From NCBI GenBank assembly GCA_028710485.1, contig JAQTTZ010000006.1:1-64000 (forward strand): 64,000 nt of DNA. The letters run 5' to 3'. Each line of letters begins with the position of its first letter. Positions within the stretch are counted from its first letter, which is position 1. The notes below the pieces were generated by a model. The model did not search any database and was not told the DNA's origin. It was given only the letters and a program-made list of their open reading frames with translations. Below, piece after piece: positions 24,835 to 34,308 of the stretch. This stretch comes from Bacteriovorax sp. (GTDB taxonomy: Bacteria > Bdellovibrionota > Bacteriovoracia > Bacteriovoracales > Bacteriovoracaceae). A program made the position numbers and the translations under genes.

Positions 24835-27498
24835 TTATTTCTTAGTTTTTCCTTGAAATTTTCTTTTTTTAGAAGGTTTACCCTGTCTAAAGTCCTTATT
24901 AGTCGAGCCTACAGCCGAAGCTAAATGGCTTGGTCTCTCGCCCGGTTTGCCTGGAGCAGCTCCACGTCTAGGGAATGGTCTTCTGGTAAATCGTCTTTCT
25001 TTAAAACAATTATCGCAAATTGGAAATTTCGATTGATCAGGAAGTTTAGCTCCACAGCTTGAGCATGTCGGCGTGATCTTATCTGATAAAAGAACGTTGA
25101 GTTTTTCAATCGCTAAAAGTTTATTTTCGAGTAGATCTTTGTCTTCAAACTCAAAGTTCTTATTACTAAAGTGACGTGCTAGCCACTGATAAAGCTCTAC
25201 GCATTTAATTGTTGTTTCTAGATAATCAATCTCGTTTGAAGTGTGATTAATATGTTCGTTTTTGATAATCTCACTCGCGACATATTTTTTAAGAATCCAA
25301 ACATAATACTGAACGTGTTCTAGCAATCCTAAGTTAACAGGGGCACAAGCAAATCCAAAAATTTCGGAGGAAGTTAAAATATTTTCATGATCGATATCTT
25401 CAACTGTTTCTGCGAGCTCAATCATTTCCTTTAAATCAACACAATAAAAAGGCTTAGTGAAAGTCATGGTGTTAAAGAGTCTCAAAAATTCGGACAATTT
25501 AAGAATAGGAAGATTGTTAGACGAGAGAGCATTATTAACTTTGGTAAAAATATCTAAATCGGGACCAACCATACTCTGAGTTTGTTGATCGAGAGTTGAA
25601 TCAAGTGCATTTTGAATATCAGAAAGTCCTTCTTCCACTTTTTGCAGACAAGTAACTTTCCCCACAGGAAAACGCTGGAATCGTCCTGCTCGCCCTGCAA
25701 TCTGCTTAATCTCACTCACCGTAATCTGGTGTTCTTGAGAGTTAATATGTTTAGTAAGAGTCGAAAAAACAATTCTTTGGATCGGAAGGTTCATCCCCAT
25801 TGAAATCGCATCGGTACTGACGATTACATCTGTAATTCCCTTATCGAACTTACGGGCCTGCTCACGGCGAACTTCCGGTGAGAGCATTCCATAAATTATC
25901 GAAACTTTAAACCCGACTTGTTCTAAATCGTATTTATACTTAAGGGCATTTCTTCTTGAGAAAACAATTAATGCATCACTTTTTTGAAGTTGAGTAAGAG
26001 TAATTGGGCGATCTTCTACTTCAAGCTTGGTCATGCGTTCATAATTTTTAATTTCTAATTCATCACCACAGAGCTCAACAATTTGTTTTACTAAATCGAG
26101 AACTGATCCATCACCACAAACATGCACTTCATAAGCATGAAGATTAACCAGTGCTCTAGTCCAAGCCCAGCCCCTTTGCTTATCTGTGATCATCTGGATT
26201 TCATCTATAACGGCACAAGAAAACTCTTCGCTTAATTTTGCCATTTCAATAGTAGATGAATAATGAGTGGAATTTTCCACTTCGATAACTTCTTCTCCAG
26301 TCAGCAACGTGGTCGCAACCCCTTTGGAGTTCATCGTATCGTATAGTTCAGCAGCAAGAAGTCTTAGAGGTGCCAGATAGCATCCCTTTCTCGATTTAAC
26401 GAGAGCTTCAATTGCATGATAAGTTTTCCCTGAATTGGTTGGCCCCATATGATAAATAATTTTGCGGGGAACTTTTCTGGCGTGAGAGTGAATCCAGAAT
26501 TGTCCTAGATACTCTTGAAGAATATTAGAAGAGATATCTTTTCTTTTTAAAACCAACACTGATTTTATTAATTTTTTAAACTCACCTTCTAGATATTTTT
26601 CATTTCTCCAAATATTACTAGAGAGCTGTTTAAAGAAGCGAATATATTCTTCATCGCTTACAAGATCAATCGATAAGCCTTGCTCAGATAATTGGCGGTG
26701 AAAGAATAATATAAGATTTTGCGAGTGGCGAAGGGCAATCTCTCCCGGATAAGTGAAAGTATCTTCGCTTAAAATCTTAATTTGAGCTTCAAGACGATTA
26801 AGAGATGATTTTTTTAATTTAAACTGAACCTGTTGAAACTTGCGATCTAGGGTTCTGAGTAAATGTTGGTAGTGATTGTTTACAGCTGAAATGCCTTTAT
26901 CGACTTCAGTATTAATCTGCTCTTCGATTTTTGCTTTTGTGTCATTAATGGCCTGAACACACTCATCAAAAACAACTTCGCGAACACGAGTTCGGTAATC
27001 GGCTAAACAGGCCACACACTGACAGGCCAGGGCGGCTGTTTTAAGTTCAATATTAAAATGTTCTTTAACTAAGGATTGAGTATCAGCGTGATTTTTTTCT
27101 TTATCTTCACTCCATTTTCGGAGAATGGCATGATGGACTTCAAGCACAGGAGGATTTAGTCCTCCATCTTGCCCAAAATAAAAAATTTCTTTTTCTGGCA
27201 TTAAGCAGTCATCAGCAAATATCAAAGAGATAATATTATCTCTTTGTAAAAATTCGTAAAAATTAATGTATTCAGTATTAAAAATAGAAACAAGAGAAGG
27301 ATTTCTCTTAAAATTATTCCAGAGAAGAGTTTGTGTTTTTTGTACAAAATTCAAAACAATTTCAGCATCTTCAACGGTTCGAAGATAGTCGTCATTTTCA
27401 GCGAAAGAATGAATTTTTATTAGGGTTTTTCTTTCAATGTCTAGGAGACTGCGAATTCCTTCGTAGTCCGGGAGAGAGGGAAAATCAGTCGTACTCAC
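24835..27498 (-). CDS. SUV3-like DExH RNA helicase with zinc ribbon
   Basis: An 887-residue superfamily 2 helicase resembling mitochondrial SUV3/SUPV3L1. Walker A is GPTNSGKT (352-359); the DExH box reads DEIQM, the SUV3 form. Motif V/VI are VSTDAISMGMNLP and QIAGRAGRF. A SUV3-like C-terminal region follows (residues about 640-800), then a zinc ribbon (CSSCGAKLP, CDNCFKE) and a K/R-rich tail. The first 340 residues are an extra helical region with a CQCVAC cysteine cluster. SUV3 acts with an exonuclease in RNA turnover; such a role here is inference. First gene of the operon with DUF455 and ATP-grasp. Confidence 0.88.
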   Translation of the reverse strand: MSTTDFPSLPDYEGIRSLLDIERKTLIKIHSFAENDDYLRTVEDAEIVLNFVQKTQTLLWNNFKRNPSLVSIFNTEYINFYEFLQRDNIISLIFADDCLMPEKEIFYFGQDGGLNPPVLEVHHAILRKWSEDKEKNHADTQSLVKEHFNIELKTAALACQCVACLADYRTRVREVVFDECVQAINDTKAKIEEQINTEVDKGISAVNNHYQHLLRTLDRKFQQVQFKLKKSSLNRLEAQIKILSEDTFTYPGEIALRHSQNLILFFHRQLSEQGLSIDLVSDEEYIRFFKQLSSNIWRNEKYLEGEFKKLIKSVLVLKRKDISSNILQEYLGQFWIHSHARKVPRKIIYHMGPTNSGKTYHAIEALVKSRKGCYLAPLRLLAAELYDTMNSKGVATTLLTGEEVIEVENSTHYSSTIEMAKLSEEFSCAVIDEIQMITDKQRGWAWTRALVNLHAYEVHVCGDGSVLDLVKQIVELCGDELEIKNYERMTKLEVEDRPITLTQLQKSDALIVFSRRNALKYKYDLEQVGFKVSIIYGMLSPEVRREQARKFDKGITDVIVSTDAISMGMNLPIQRIVFSTLTKHINSQEHQITVSEIKQIAGRAGRFQRFPVGKVTCLQKVEEGLSDIQNALDSTLDQQTQSMVGPDLDIFTKVNNALSSNNLPILKLSEFLRLFNTMTFTKPFYCVDLKEMIELAETVEDIDHENILTSSEIFGFACAPVNLGLLEHVQYYVWILKKYVASEIIKNEHINHTSNEIDYLETTIKCVELYQWLARHFSNKNFEFEDKDLLENKLLAIEKLNVLLSDKITPTCSSCGAKLPDQSKFPICDNCFKERRFTRRPFPRRGAAPGKPGERPSHLASAVGSTNKDFRQGKPSKKRKFQGKTKK

Positions 27499-27578
27499 TA
27501 AAAAAATTTCCTTTTTAAGGTTATACGACTGATTATATCTTACTAAATTCTGTAGGTCTATTTTCTAACGGCCAATAA

Positions 27579-28778
27579 CTAGTGATCTAACTCAACAATA
27601 TACCCAATTGCCATCTTGGCGAATTTCACTGCATGAGAGGCGTTATTATTTGAAACTGTCAAAGTATCATTTGCAGTGTGGATATTATGGTTCATAGTGT
27701 CCATTGTAGCCTCAAATGGCATAGATGAGGGGTATCCCTGAGTGTGCCACGAAGCATGATCTGAACAAGCGTACCCACATTTATCGAATCCCCATTTTAT
27801 TCCTGGGACGTAATGATCAATGATTGATCCAATAAATTTATTTTGCTCGTCGTTGGTAAAGTCTCTCATCATAACGATATCGAGAGAGTCGTCACCTTTA
27901 AAATTGGTCATATCAAGTTGCATAACACCTATGACATTAACATTTCTTTTTTTGAAATCGCTTGCAATTTCTTTTGACCCAAGTAAACCGACCTCTTCCG
28001 CTGCGTAGGCCATAAATTTTAAAGTTTTCTGTGGTTGGTAAGAATTATCCACTAAGAGGCGAATAACTTCGGTGATAGTCGAAATTCCTGAAGCATTATC
28101 ATCTGAACCTGGAGCACGAGCAGTTGCCCCGATACGTCCGTTGATTGAGTCTTGGTGACCACCTAGTACAATCGTTTCATCAGACTGGCCTTTTATCGTC
28201 AGAATAATTGAAGGCTGGTCCCATCTTGCGTGTTTAAAATATTCGACTGTGGCGTCTGTACGATTTTTGATTAAGTTTGACCAAGTTTCCTTGATAAACG
28301 CTGCTGACTTTTGCCCAAATTCACCCTTGTAATAACGGTTTTGGAAAAGTGAAAGTTGAGTGATGGTAGCTGTAATATTGGCGGGACTTGCTTGTTCGAT
28401 CATCGGTTTAACAATTGCATCTTGGTCGATCTTATAGCTAACAAATGAATTCTTCTTAGCGAAGAGTTGATCACCTTGAGAGTTTAGAAGATTGTCGGCT
28501 TCAACTGCATCGTCGTGAAGCATGAATCCGCCGCAACGATTAAAAGTTCTATGCATTAGCAAAGAAAGCCATGGAAGAGCGTCTTCATCGATCTTTACAA
28601 TACTTATCCCATCTCGACTTTCAACTTCTTTGACTCTTGATCCGAATTTTTTTTGGATAAAGCTAAGAGCATCTGTACCGATTGAAATGAATACATTTTT
28701 ATCTTCAACCGCATTTACCGTTAGCGATGAAAAGATAAAAGAAGCAATAAGAAGCCTGCTGAGTAATTTGATTTTCAT
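27579..28778 (-). CDS. Secreted M28-family zinc aminopeptidase
   Basis: A 399-residue exported peptidase with a signal peptide (residues 1-23, ending VNAV). It resembles Vibrio-type leucyl aminopeptidases. Zinc ligands and catalytic residues are visible: GGHQDSI (His), GSDDNASG (bridging Asp), AAEEVGLLGS (catalytic Glu plus Glu ligand), QLDMT (Asp) and MNHNIHT (His). Two cysteines in FDKCGYACSDHASW likely form a disulfide, as in the Vibrio enzyme. It would release N-terminal hydrophobic residues from extracellular or periplasmic peptides, supporting Opp-based nutrition. Confidence 0.92.
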   Translation of the reverse strand: MKIKLLSRLLIASFIFSSLTVNAVEDKNVFISIGTDALSFIQKKFGSRVKEVESRDGISIVKIDEDALPWLSLLMHRTFNRCGGFMLHDDAVEADNLLNSQGDQLFAKKNSFVSYKIDQDAIVKPMIEQASPANITATITQLSLFQNRYYKGEFGQKSAAFIKETWSNLIKNRTDATVEYFKHARWDQPSIILTIKGQSDETIVLGGHQDSINGRIGATARAPGSDDNASGISTITEVIRLLVDNSYQPQKTLKFMAYAAEEVGLLGSKEIASDFKKRNVNVIGVMQLDMTNFKGDDSLDIVMMRDFTNDEQNKFIGSIIDHYVPGIKWGFDKCGYACSDHASWHTQGYPSSMPFEATMDTMNHNIHTANDTLTVSNNNASHAVKFAKMAIGYIVELDH

Positions 28779-28905
28779 AATTGTTGTCCTTTTTTAGTGG
28801 GAATCATCCTTGATGATAAAATTGTGTGTAAATTTTTGTGAATTGTCTAATTTTCTATCCTTTTCTATTCTTACTTCTTACAATCTTTCCATAAAGGAGC
28901 ATTTT

Positions 28906-29898
28906 ATGATTTCAACCTGGCTTACTAAAACATTCGATATAAAATATCCCATCATTCTTGCCCCTATGTTCCTCGTCTCAAACAATAAAATGTTAATCGA
29001 GGCGTATAAAAATGGAATAATAGGCTGTATCCCTGCCCTCAATTATAGAACTCCCGAGGAATTTGAAGAGGCGCTTAAAGAGCTTCAAGATAAATGCCAG
29101 GGTAAATTTGGAGTTAATCTCATAGTAAATAAGTCGAATATTCATCTCAAAAATCAACTTGAGGTCTTAGTTAGAAATCCACCTGCTTTTGTGATTACCT
29201 CCCTAGGCTCCCCAGAAGAGACAATCAGATTATTGAAACCTAAAGGCGTTAAAATATTTTGTGATGTCGTCGATGTTGAATATTCTAAAAAAGTTGAAAA
29301 ACTTGGAGCGGACGCATTGATTGCTGTTAACTCTGGAGCCGGTGGACACGCTGGTAATATCCCCGCTTCCATTTTGGTTCCGATGCTTAGAGAGCAATGC
29401 AAGCTTCCAGTTATTTCTGCCGGAGGAGTTGGAACCGGGGCCGGTTTACTTTCCACTCTTGCTCTAGGAGCAGAAGGAGTTTCAATTGGATCACCTTTTA
29501 TCGCGACAATGGAGTCTGGAGTTTCACAGGAATATAAACAGGCAGTCATAGATTACGGTGCTGAAAACATTGTCATGACAACCAAGATTTCTGGGTCTCC
29601 ATGTTCTGTAATCGAAACACCCTACGTTAAAAAAATTGGAGTTGATCAAAATTTTCTTGAATCTTTTTTAAGCCAAAACAAAACAGCTAAAAAATATGTC
29701 AAAATGCTCACCTACTACAAAGGAATGAAGGCTGTTGAAAAAGCGGCTTTTGCAGCTACCTATAAAACAGTTTGGGTCGCGGGACCATCAATTGAATTTA
29801 TCCATAAAATCGAAACAATTCAGAGTATTGTTGAAAGGCTCATCGCTGAATACCAAAAGACCCACGACGAAGTATGTTCAAGAAATCAGCGGCCTTAA
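28906..29898 (+). CDS. Nitronate monooxygenase (2-nitropropane dioxygenase family)
   Basis: A 330-residue FMN TIM-barrel enzyme. An AAAGGAG site precedes the chosen ATG. Key features: the N-terminal YPIILAPMF, the catalytic-histidine motif NSGAGGHAG, and the FMN phosphate loops PVISAGGVGTGAGLL and GAEGVSIGSPFIATMES. The family oxidises alkyl nitronates such as propionate 3-nitronate, but many members are misnamed enoyl reductases or detoxifiers, so the substrate is open. It overlaps the following MFS gene by 25 bases, suggesting coupled expression. Confidence 0.9.
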   Translation: MISTWLTKTFDIKYPIILAPMFLVSNNKMLIEAYKNGIIGCIPALNYRTPEEFEEALKELQDKCQGKFGVNLIVNKSNIHLKNQLEVLVRNPPAFVITSLGSPEETIRLLKPKGVKIFCDVVDVEYSKKVEKLGADALIAVNSGAGGHAGNIPASILVPMLREQCKLPVISAGGVGTGAGLLSTLALGAEGVSIGSPFIATMESGVSQEYKQAVIDYGAENIVMTTKISGSPCSVIETPYVKKIGVDQNFLESFLSQNKTAKKYVKMLTYYKGMKAVEKAAFAATYKTVWVAGPSIEFIHKIETIQSIVERLIAEYQKTHDEVCSRNQRP

Positions 29899-31103
29899 AA
29901 AATCCAGAGTTTTTAAAACTCTATCTAGCAGGCTTGACGAGCGAACTTGGTTCTTTCATAACCGATACGGCAATGATGTTGTTTGTATTTGCTCTAAGTA
30001 ACCAGGATAAATCTTTTCTTGGAATTACCCGGGCCATTTTTCTTTTGTGTTACACCATCGGAAGTTTACTTGGTGGTCCCCTTGGATTGCATTTTAACAA
30101 AAGAAATATTCTTATTTTTTCCGAAATGCTTCGCATACCAATTATTTTAAGTCTGATGTTTTTTCACGATATTTATTTTGTGATGGTCGCCAATGGACTC
30201 ATCGGACTTTTTACCGGAATTTATAATCCCTCCAGACAAACACTGATCAATGAAATTGTTCCCGAGGAAGACATCAAAGAAGCCAATTCACTTTTTGGTA
30301 CGACCATGGCCGTATTACATTTAGGTGGTCCATTAATTGGCGCTACGCTTTATAGTTATTTCCATGGCGTTTTTCAGGTTTTAAGTCTCGATCTTATTAC
30401 TTATCTTTTAGGTATCATTCTTTTATTTAAAATAAATTTCACTTATAAAGTGACTCAGAAAAATATTCTTCATCAAACAAAACTCAAAACTCCCAAAAGC
30501 ATGGTCCTAGATTTTGTCGAAGGATACCGCTATGTTCGTTCCCGTGCTGATCTATCATCCATGCTAATCTTTACATTGATGGTGGGATTTTGCGTGGGCA
30601 TGCTTGTACCGCTTCTTTACCCTTTCGTGGTTGAAGTACTTCACAAAAGTGAGCGAGAATATGGGGTGAACATTTCTCTTTTTGGCCTTGGTGGAATTAT
30701 TGGGGGTTGGCTTTCAGGAACACTCAATAGACGTTTCAAGGCTTCCACACTTTTTTTGATGGGTATTATTGCCGAAGCAGTATTAATGCCCCTATGGATC
30801 CGAACAACCGACTTTAAGCTTAATTGTTTTGTTATTTTCTTCTGGGGAATTATGGTGTTTATCCGCATCCCTTCTCAACTCAACTACATCTCAGCTCATG
30901 TACCAAAAGAGTATATGACTCGAGTTTATTCATTTCTAGACCTTGTCTTTGTTGTGCCTAATATATCTGCTGGTATTATAGTGGCACTGATAGGAAATAA
31001 ACTCTCTACCTTCGAGATTTTGAATTTTACCTCAATACTCTTTATACTATTAGTAGGAGTTGGCTTAATGACGAGAGGGACTAGATCCTTGCTCAATAGA
31101 TAG
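29874..31103 (+). CDS. MFS transporter
   Basis: A 409-residue inner-membrane protein with about 10-12 hydrophobic helices. The N-terminal FLKLYLAGLTSELGSFITDT and the loop GPLGLHFNKRN fit the MFS_3/enterobactin exporter or macrolide efflux type; the second half repeats the pattern (GIIGGWLSGTLNRRFK). These are usually drug or siderophore exporters, but the substrate cannot be read. The start lies inside the end of the nitronate monooxygenase gene with no strong ribosome site, so translation may depend on coupling. Confidence 0.88.
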   Translation: MFKKSAALKNPEFLKLYLAGLTSELGSFITDTAMMLFVFALSNQDKSFLGITRAIFLLCYTIGSLLGGPLGLHFNKRNILIFSEMLRIPIILSLMFFHDIYFVMVANGLIGLFTGIYNPSRQTLINEIVPEEDIKEANSLFGTTMAVLHLGGPLIGATLYSYFHGVFQVLSLDLITYLLGIILLFKINFTYKVTQKNILHQTKLKTPKSMVLDFVEGYRYVRSRADLSSMLIFTLMVGFCVGMLVPLLYPFVVEVLHKSEREYGVNISLFGLGGIIGGWLSGTLNRRFKASTLFLMGIIAEAVLMPLWIRTTDFKLNCFVIFFWGIMVFIRIPSQLNYISAHVPKEYMTRVYSFLDLVFVVPNISAGIIVALIGNKLSTFEILNFTSILFILLVGVGLMTRGTRSLLNR

Positions 31104-31118
31104 CCACCAATAGGAGTT

Positions 31119-31811
31119 ATGAGACCTTTCTTATTACTCGTCCAGATTCTCTTTTTTTCTTTACTCACAATGGGAGCAAAGTCCCATATAGCTTCAAACT
31201 CAGCTATAAAAAATAAAGATATTAAAATTTTAGACTTGAAACTAAAAAAAGAATTAAGCGATAAAAAATTACCACCTCTGAAAAAATATACTTTTGCTAT
31301 TTTAGCGGCTCGCGAATTAAAACAACTGTATTATTCCGATAAAGCACTTGAGTTCTATCAATTGGCCCGTGAAATGAAAGTTGATGAAAACAAAGCGGAA
31401 ATCACTCAAGCTTTTTCTAAAAAGCATTTATTTTCTCCCTCCTCCGTTTTTTTCTATGAAGTAAACTTAAAGGCTCTTCTAAAAAACAAGTCTTACGAAA
31501 GGGCCATCTTAAGCTTAAATCCTGAAAAATTGAATGAACCTGAAAATGCACATTACAAAATTATCTACGATCTCTTAAATGTAAAAATTAAAAGAAGAGC
31601 GGTTAAAAAACTTTATTGTTTTGATGATTATCAAAAAGACCCTGAAGACTATCAGTATTCAAATTTACTTTGCGATTTATTAATTGATTATCTTCGCGAT
31701 GGAAAATTGGGAAATGATCATATTAAAGTAGTGGAAGAGTATTTTTTCAAACACGACTTAAAGGAAATTTATCTTCTGCAAGTTGCCAAAGATTTAAAAA
31801 CCTCTCCCTAA
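31119..31811 (+). CDS. Exported helical protein of unknown function
   Basis: A 230-residue protein with a signal peptide (residues 1-19, hydrophobic FLLLVQILFFSLLTMG). The mature part is helical and lysine-rich, with a TPR-like stretch around residues 60-90 (YTFAILAARELKQLYYSDKALEFYQLA). No known domain is recognised. AGGAG lies two bases before the ATG, a close spacing. It follows the MFS gene by 15 bases and precedes another helical protein, so the three could form one transcript. Confidence 0.75.
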   Translation: MRPFLLLVQILFFSLLTMGAKSHIASNSAIKNKDIKILDLKLKKELSDKKLPPLKKYTFAILAARELKQLYYSDKALEFYQLAREMKVDENKAEITQAFSKKHLFSPSSVFFYEVNLKALLKNKSYERAILSLNPEKLNEPENAHYKIIYDLLNVKIKRRAVKKLYCFDDYQKDPEDYQYSNLLCDLLIDYLRDGKLGNDHIKVVEEYFFKHDLKEIYLLQVAKDLKTSP

Positions 31812-31854
31812 TTTTCTTAGGACAATTATTATTTATTGTGCTAAATAACTTCTA

Positions 31855-32982
31855 ATGAGTTTGAGTAAAAATGTATCGCTGCAAAGCAATCTTCCCAGTG
31901 TTTTAGAGTCTATCTATTTTCTACAGCGCGTGGGTGACTATCAAGCGGCACTCGTCCTGTCAGAGAAAAGTAAAAAAGAAATAGAAAGTTCTCTTGATCA
32001 TAAGAAACTGGCCCTGCTTATCGACCTGATAGGTAGATATGAGCAAAATTTATTCAATGCTCGCGATTATGCTGAACTAGAAAACAATCTCAAAGAAACA
32101 ATTGAAAAATCGGGCATAGCTTTTTATCAGGGCTGGTTGCATTTTTTATTGGGCTATTATTTAAAAAAAGAAGATGAGCTTAAATTAGCGGCTTCCCATT
32201 TTCTTGAAGGCTCGCATATCAATGAACTTTATGAAGTTTATTATTGGATGAATAGTTTCAGACTTCTTCCAGCGGAAGAAAAATATAGCACCTTTCTCCG
32301 TACCTACCCAGTAAAATCCATCTATTCCCAAATAATGGGAAATACCTTTTTCAAAGAAGAACTCAAACCTTTAACTCAAATTCAAAAAGACCAAGCTAAA
32401 AATTGGCTTATCAGTGATAAAGACGAGCAAGAAGATGAGCAAGAAGAAGCCTCATTTGATTGCTGGCTAATCTCCGGCGATGCCATAACGCCTGCTCAAT
32501 ATGTTAAACTCGACCTTAATAACGAAAGTTTTCTTGATATTTACGCCGGTCTCATTAACGATCGCGGTGAGTACTCCTTTCTCCTAATCACTGAGCTCAA
32601 CTGCCTCTCCTTTCTAATTGCCACTCAATTAACAGGAGCAACGACAGGACAAATAGCGGAATTTTTAGATCGCTCAGAAAAAGACTTAGAAGAAATCATC
32701 AAGTCTCTCATTGGAATAGGAATTAAAATTAATAAAAATAACAATCGCTACTTTCTTAATTGGGAGGCAAAGCCAAAAATAATTATTCCGCGATCTCTTA
32801 AAGTAATAGGTCTTCAAGAATACGTAAAAAAGAAAGTGCCAAAATTTTCAAAAGCTCAACTGGTAGATCTTTTGCAATTAACTCAGTTTGGTGCGGAGGC
32901 ATTGATGAAAAGATGGGCATTATCCGGTTTGATACGTCCTACTGAAAAAATAGAAAATGCAAATATTTGGAAATTTCTTTAA
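31855..32982 (+). CDS. Helical protein with two C-terminal winged-helix-like segments
   Basis: A 375-residue cytoplasmic protein without signal peptide. The first 170 residues are helical repeats (TPR-like, for example YQGWLHFLLGYYLKKEDELKLAASHF). An acidic stretch with DEQEDEQEE follows at about 193. The C-terminal third holds two segments resembling winged helices: TGQIAEFLDRSEKDLEEIIK and KAQLVDLLQLTQFGAEALMK. It may bind DNA or a partner. Family unknown; the neighbour upstream is an exported protein of similar composition. Confidence 0.72.
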   Translation: MSLSKNVSLQSNLPSVLESIYFLQRVGDYQAALVLSEKSKKEIESSLDHKKLALLIDLIGRYEQNLFNARDYAELENNLKETIEKSGIAFYQGWLHFLLGYYLKKEDELKLAASHFLEGSHINELYEVYYWMNSFRLLPAEEKYSTFLRTYPVKSIYSQIMGNTFFKEELKPLTQIQKDQAKNWLISDKDEQEDEQEEASFDCWLISGDAITPAQYVKLDLNNESFLDIYAGLINDRGEYSFLLITELNCLSFLIATQLTGATTGQIAEFLDRSEKDLEEIIKSLIGIGIKINKNNNRYFLNWEAKPKIIIPRSLKVIGLQEYVKKKVPKFSKAQLVDLLQLTQFGAEALMKRWALSGLIRPTEKIENANIWKFL

Positions 32983-32989
32983 ACTTCTA

Positions 32990-34174
32990 TTACGGACGGA
33001 GATAAAATTTTTCAGTGCTGTTTGGTTCGCTTTTCCTGATAAATAATCTTCTCTCTGCATCAATCCCCAAAATTACTTGAAAAACGTCACCTAATATCGC
33101 TCTAGATGAATAATAACTATGCCCTAATCCAAGCCCCATTGTTGGCGCATCGACTAAACTCACATTGATGGTATCGAGATTTTCAGAAAAGGTACAAGCT
33201 CCAAGGCGCTCAGTTTTATTATAAGTTTCTGAAGCCACCATCGCTTTGTCATTATAAGAACAATACAGCGTAATACGTTTACTGGTCTCCTTAATATTCT
33301 CGATTAATTTTATAAATTCATTGGCCTCGAAATCTGGAGCATTTAAAATAAGTTCATTGATCACACTTTTCCCTGTAATTGATCCTGTAAATTCTTTAAG
33401 TGCAGGAAGAACTACTTGATGTCCCATCGAATGAACAACCAAGTTAATTTTCAGATCATTCGCTTGAAGTTCAGTCAAAAAGTTTTTAAAAGTCTCGATT
33501 GATCCTTTGGCATTTTTAATATTGCTTTCATAAGTTCTAGTAATCATTTTATCATCGAAGAATCCGTCTCCGGCACCAGCGGGCCATGAAAATAGGACTA
33601 TCGGCCCCTGATATTTTAGATCATAAGCAATCTGCGCTGCTCGCAGGACTGCGTCTTCATAACGTACATTAAACCCATGAACAAAAACTAAGGGGGTTCG
33701 CTTGGTTTTTTTAAGGAAATCAATCACCGTTAATTCTGGAAGCATTTTTGAATTTAGAATTTTAAAATAATCATGAGAAGATTGACGATTGTCTTTAGTG
33801 AGTGTGACCTGACCAGTGCTGTGGTTTTTAGGTACATTAATTTTACAAATTCCAAAATGAGTAGAATTATCTAACTCCACTCCGAACTGATTATTAGTAC
33901 AACCAAATGTTTTGCTCTTTAATTTTCTATTGGTCACAACAAAAACATCCAAAGCTTTTGTATCGGTATAATCTTCTTTGAAATAATTATCCCAAATAAG
34001 TTTTAAATTTTTCTGAAATTCGTCATCGATACTAATTGGACGAACAGGTGCAACGGGATTAAAAATTGCCGGAATGGTTGTGCCACTAAGTACTGGCTCG
34101 ACGTATTTCGGCGTTCCTGAAGAACAGGCGTTGAATATCAAGAGACTAATGATGGTGAAGAAAATCTTTTTCAC
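32990..34174 (-). CDS. DUF900 alpha/beta-hydrolase lipoprotein
   Basis: A 394-residue lipoprotein (signal peptide with lipobox FNAC, Cys at 17). It belongs to the DUF900 hydrolase group: VFVHGFNVRYEDAVLRAAQI (oxyanion region), VLFSWPAGAG, then the nucleophile elbow LVVHSMGHQ (Ser). A candidate catalytic Asp lies in ILNAPDFEANEF and a C-terminal GLGLGHSYY histidine completes the triad. DUF900 members are esterase-like with unknown natural substrates. It is presumably anchored in the envelope. It converges on the 31855-32982 gene. Confidence 0.86.
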   Translation of the reverse strand: MKKIFFTIISLLIFNACSSGTPKYVEPVLSGTTIPAIFNPVAPVRPISIDDEFQKNLKLIWDNYFKEDYTDTKALDVFVVTNRKLKSKTFGCTNNQFGVELDNSTHFGICKINVPKNHSTGQVTLTKDNRQSSHDYFKILNSKMLPELTVIDFLKKTKRTPLVFVHGFNVRYEDAVLRAAQIAYDLKYQGPIVLFSWPAGAGDGFFDDKMITRTYESNIKNAKGSIETFKNFLTELQANDLKINLVVHSMGHQVVLPALKEFTGSITGKSVINELILNAPDFEANEFIKLIENIKETSKRITLYCSYNDKAMVASETYNKTERLGACTFSENLDTINVSLVDAPTMGLGLGHSYYSSRAILGDVFQVILGIDAERRLFIRKSEPNSTEKFYLRP

Positions 34175-34224
34175 AGTATTTTACTCGGATAATATAGTTA
34201 TTGAACTAGCCCCAAGTATATCTG

Positions 34225-34260
34225 AAAAAAGAACACTAGGCCCGAAATCAGGCCTAGTGC
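34225..34260 (-). terminator. Rho-independent terminator after the M3 peptidase gene
   Basis: A 9-bp stem (CACTAGGCC / GGCCTAGTG, 34234-34259) with an 8-base loop. On the minus strand it is followed by TTCTTTTTT, a good U-tract, and it lies about 50 bases past the peptidase stop codon. It also separates the peptidase from the start of the DUF900 gene. Confidence 0.8.
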
Positions 34261-34308
34261 TTAATTGGAAATTTATTTTATTCTTTTGGTTGATCTTTGA
34301 TTTGTGAA

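Noticed and set aside
29154-29549. Minus-strand open frame (131 residues) inside the nitronate monooxygenase gene
   Set aside because: Lies antisense to a gene with clear family motifs and lacks any recognised domain or ribosome site.
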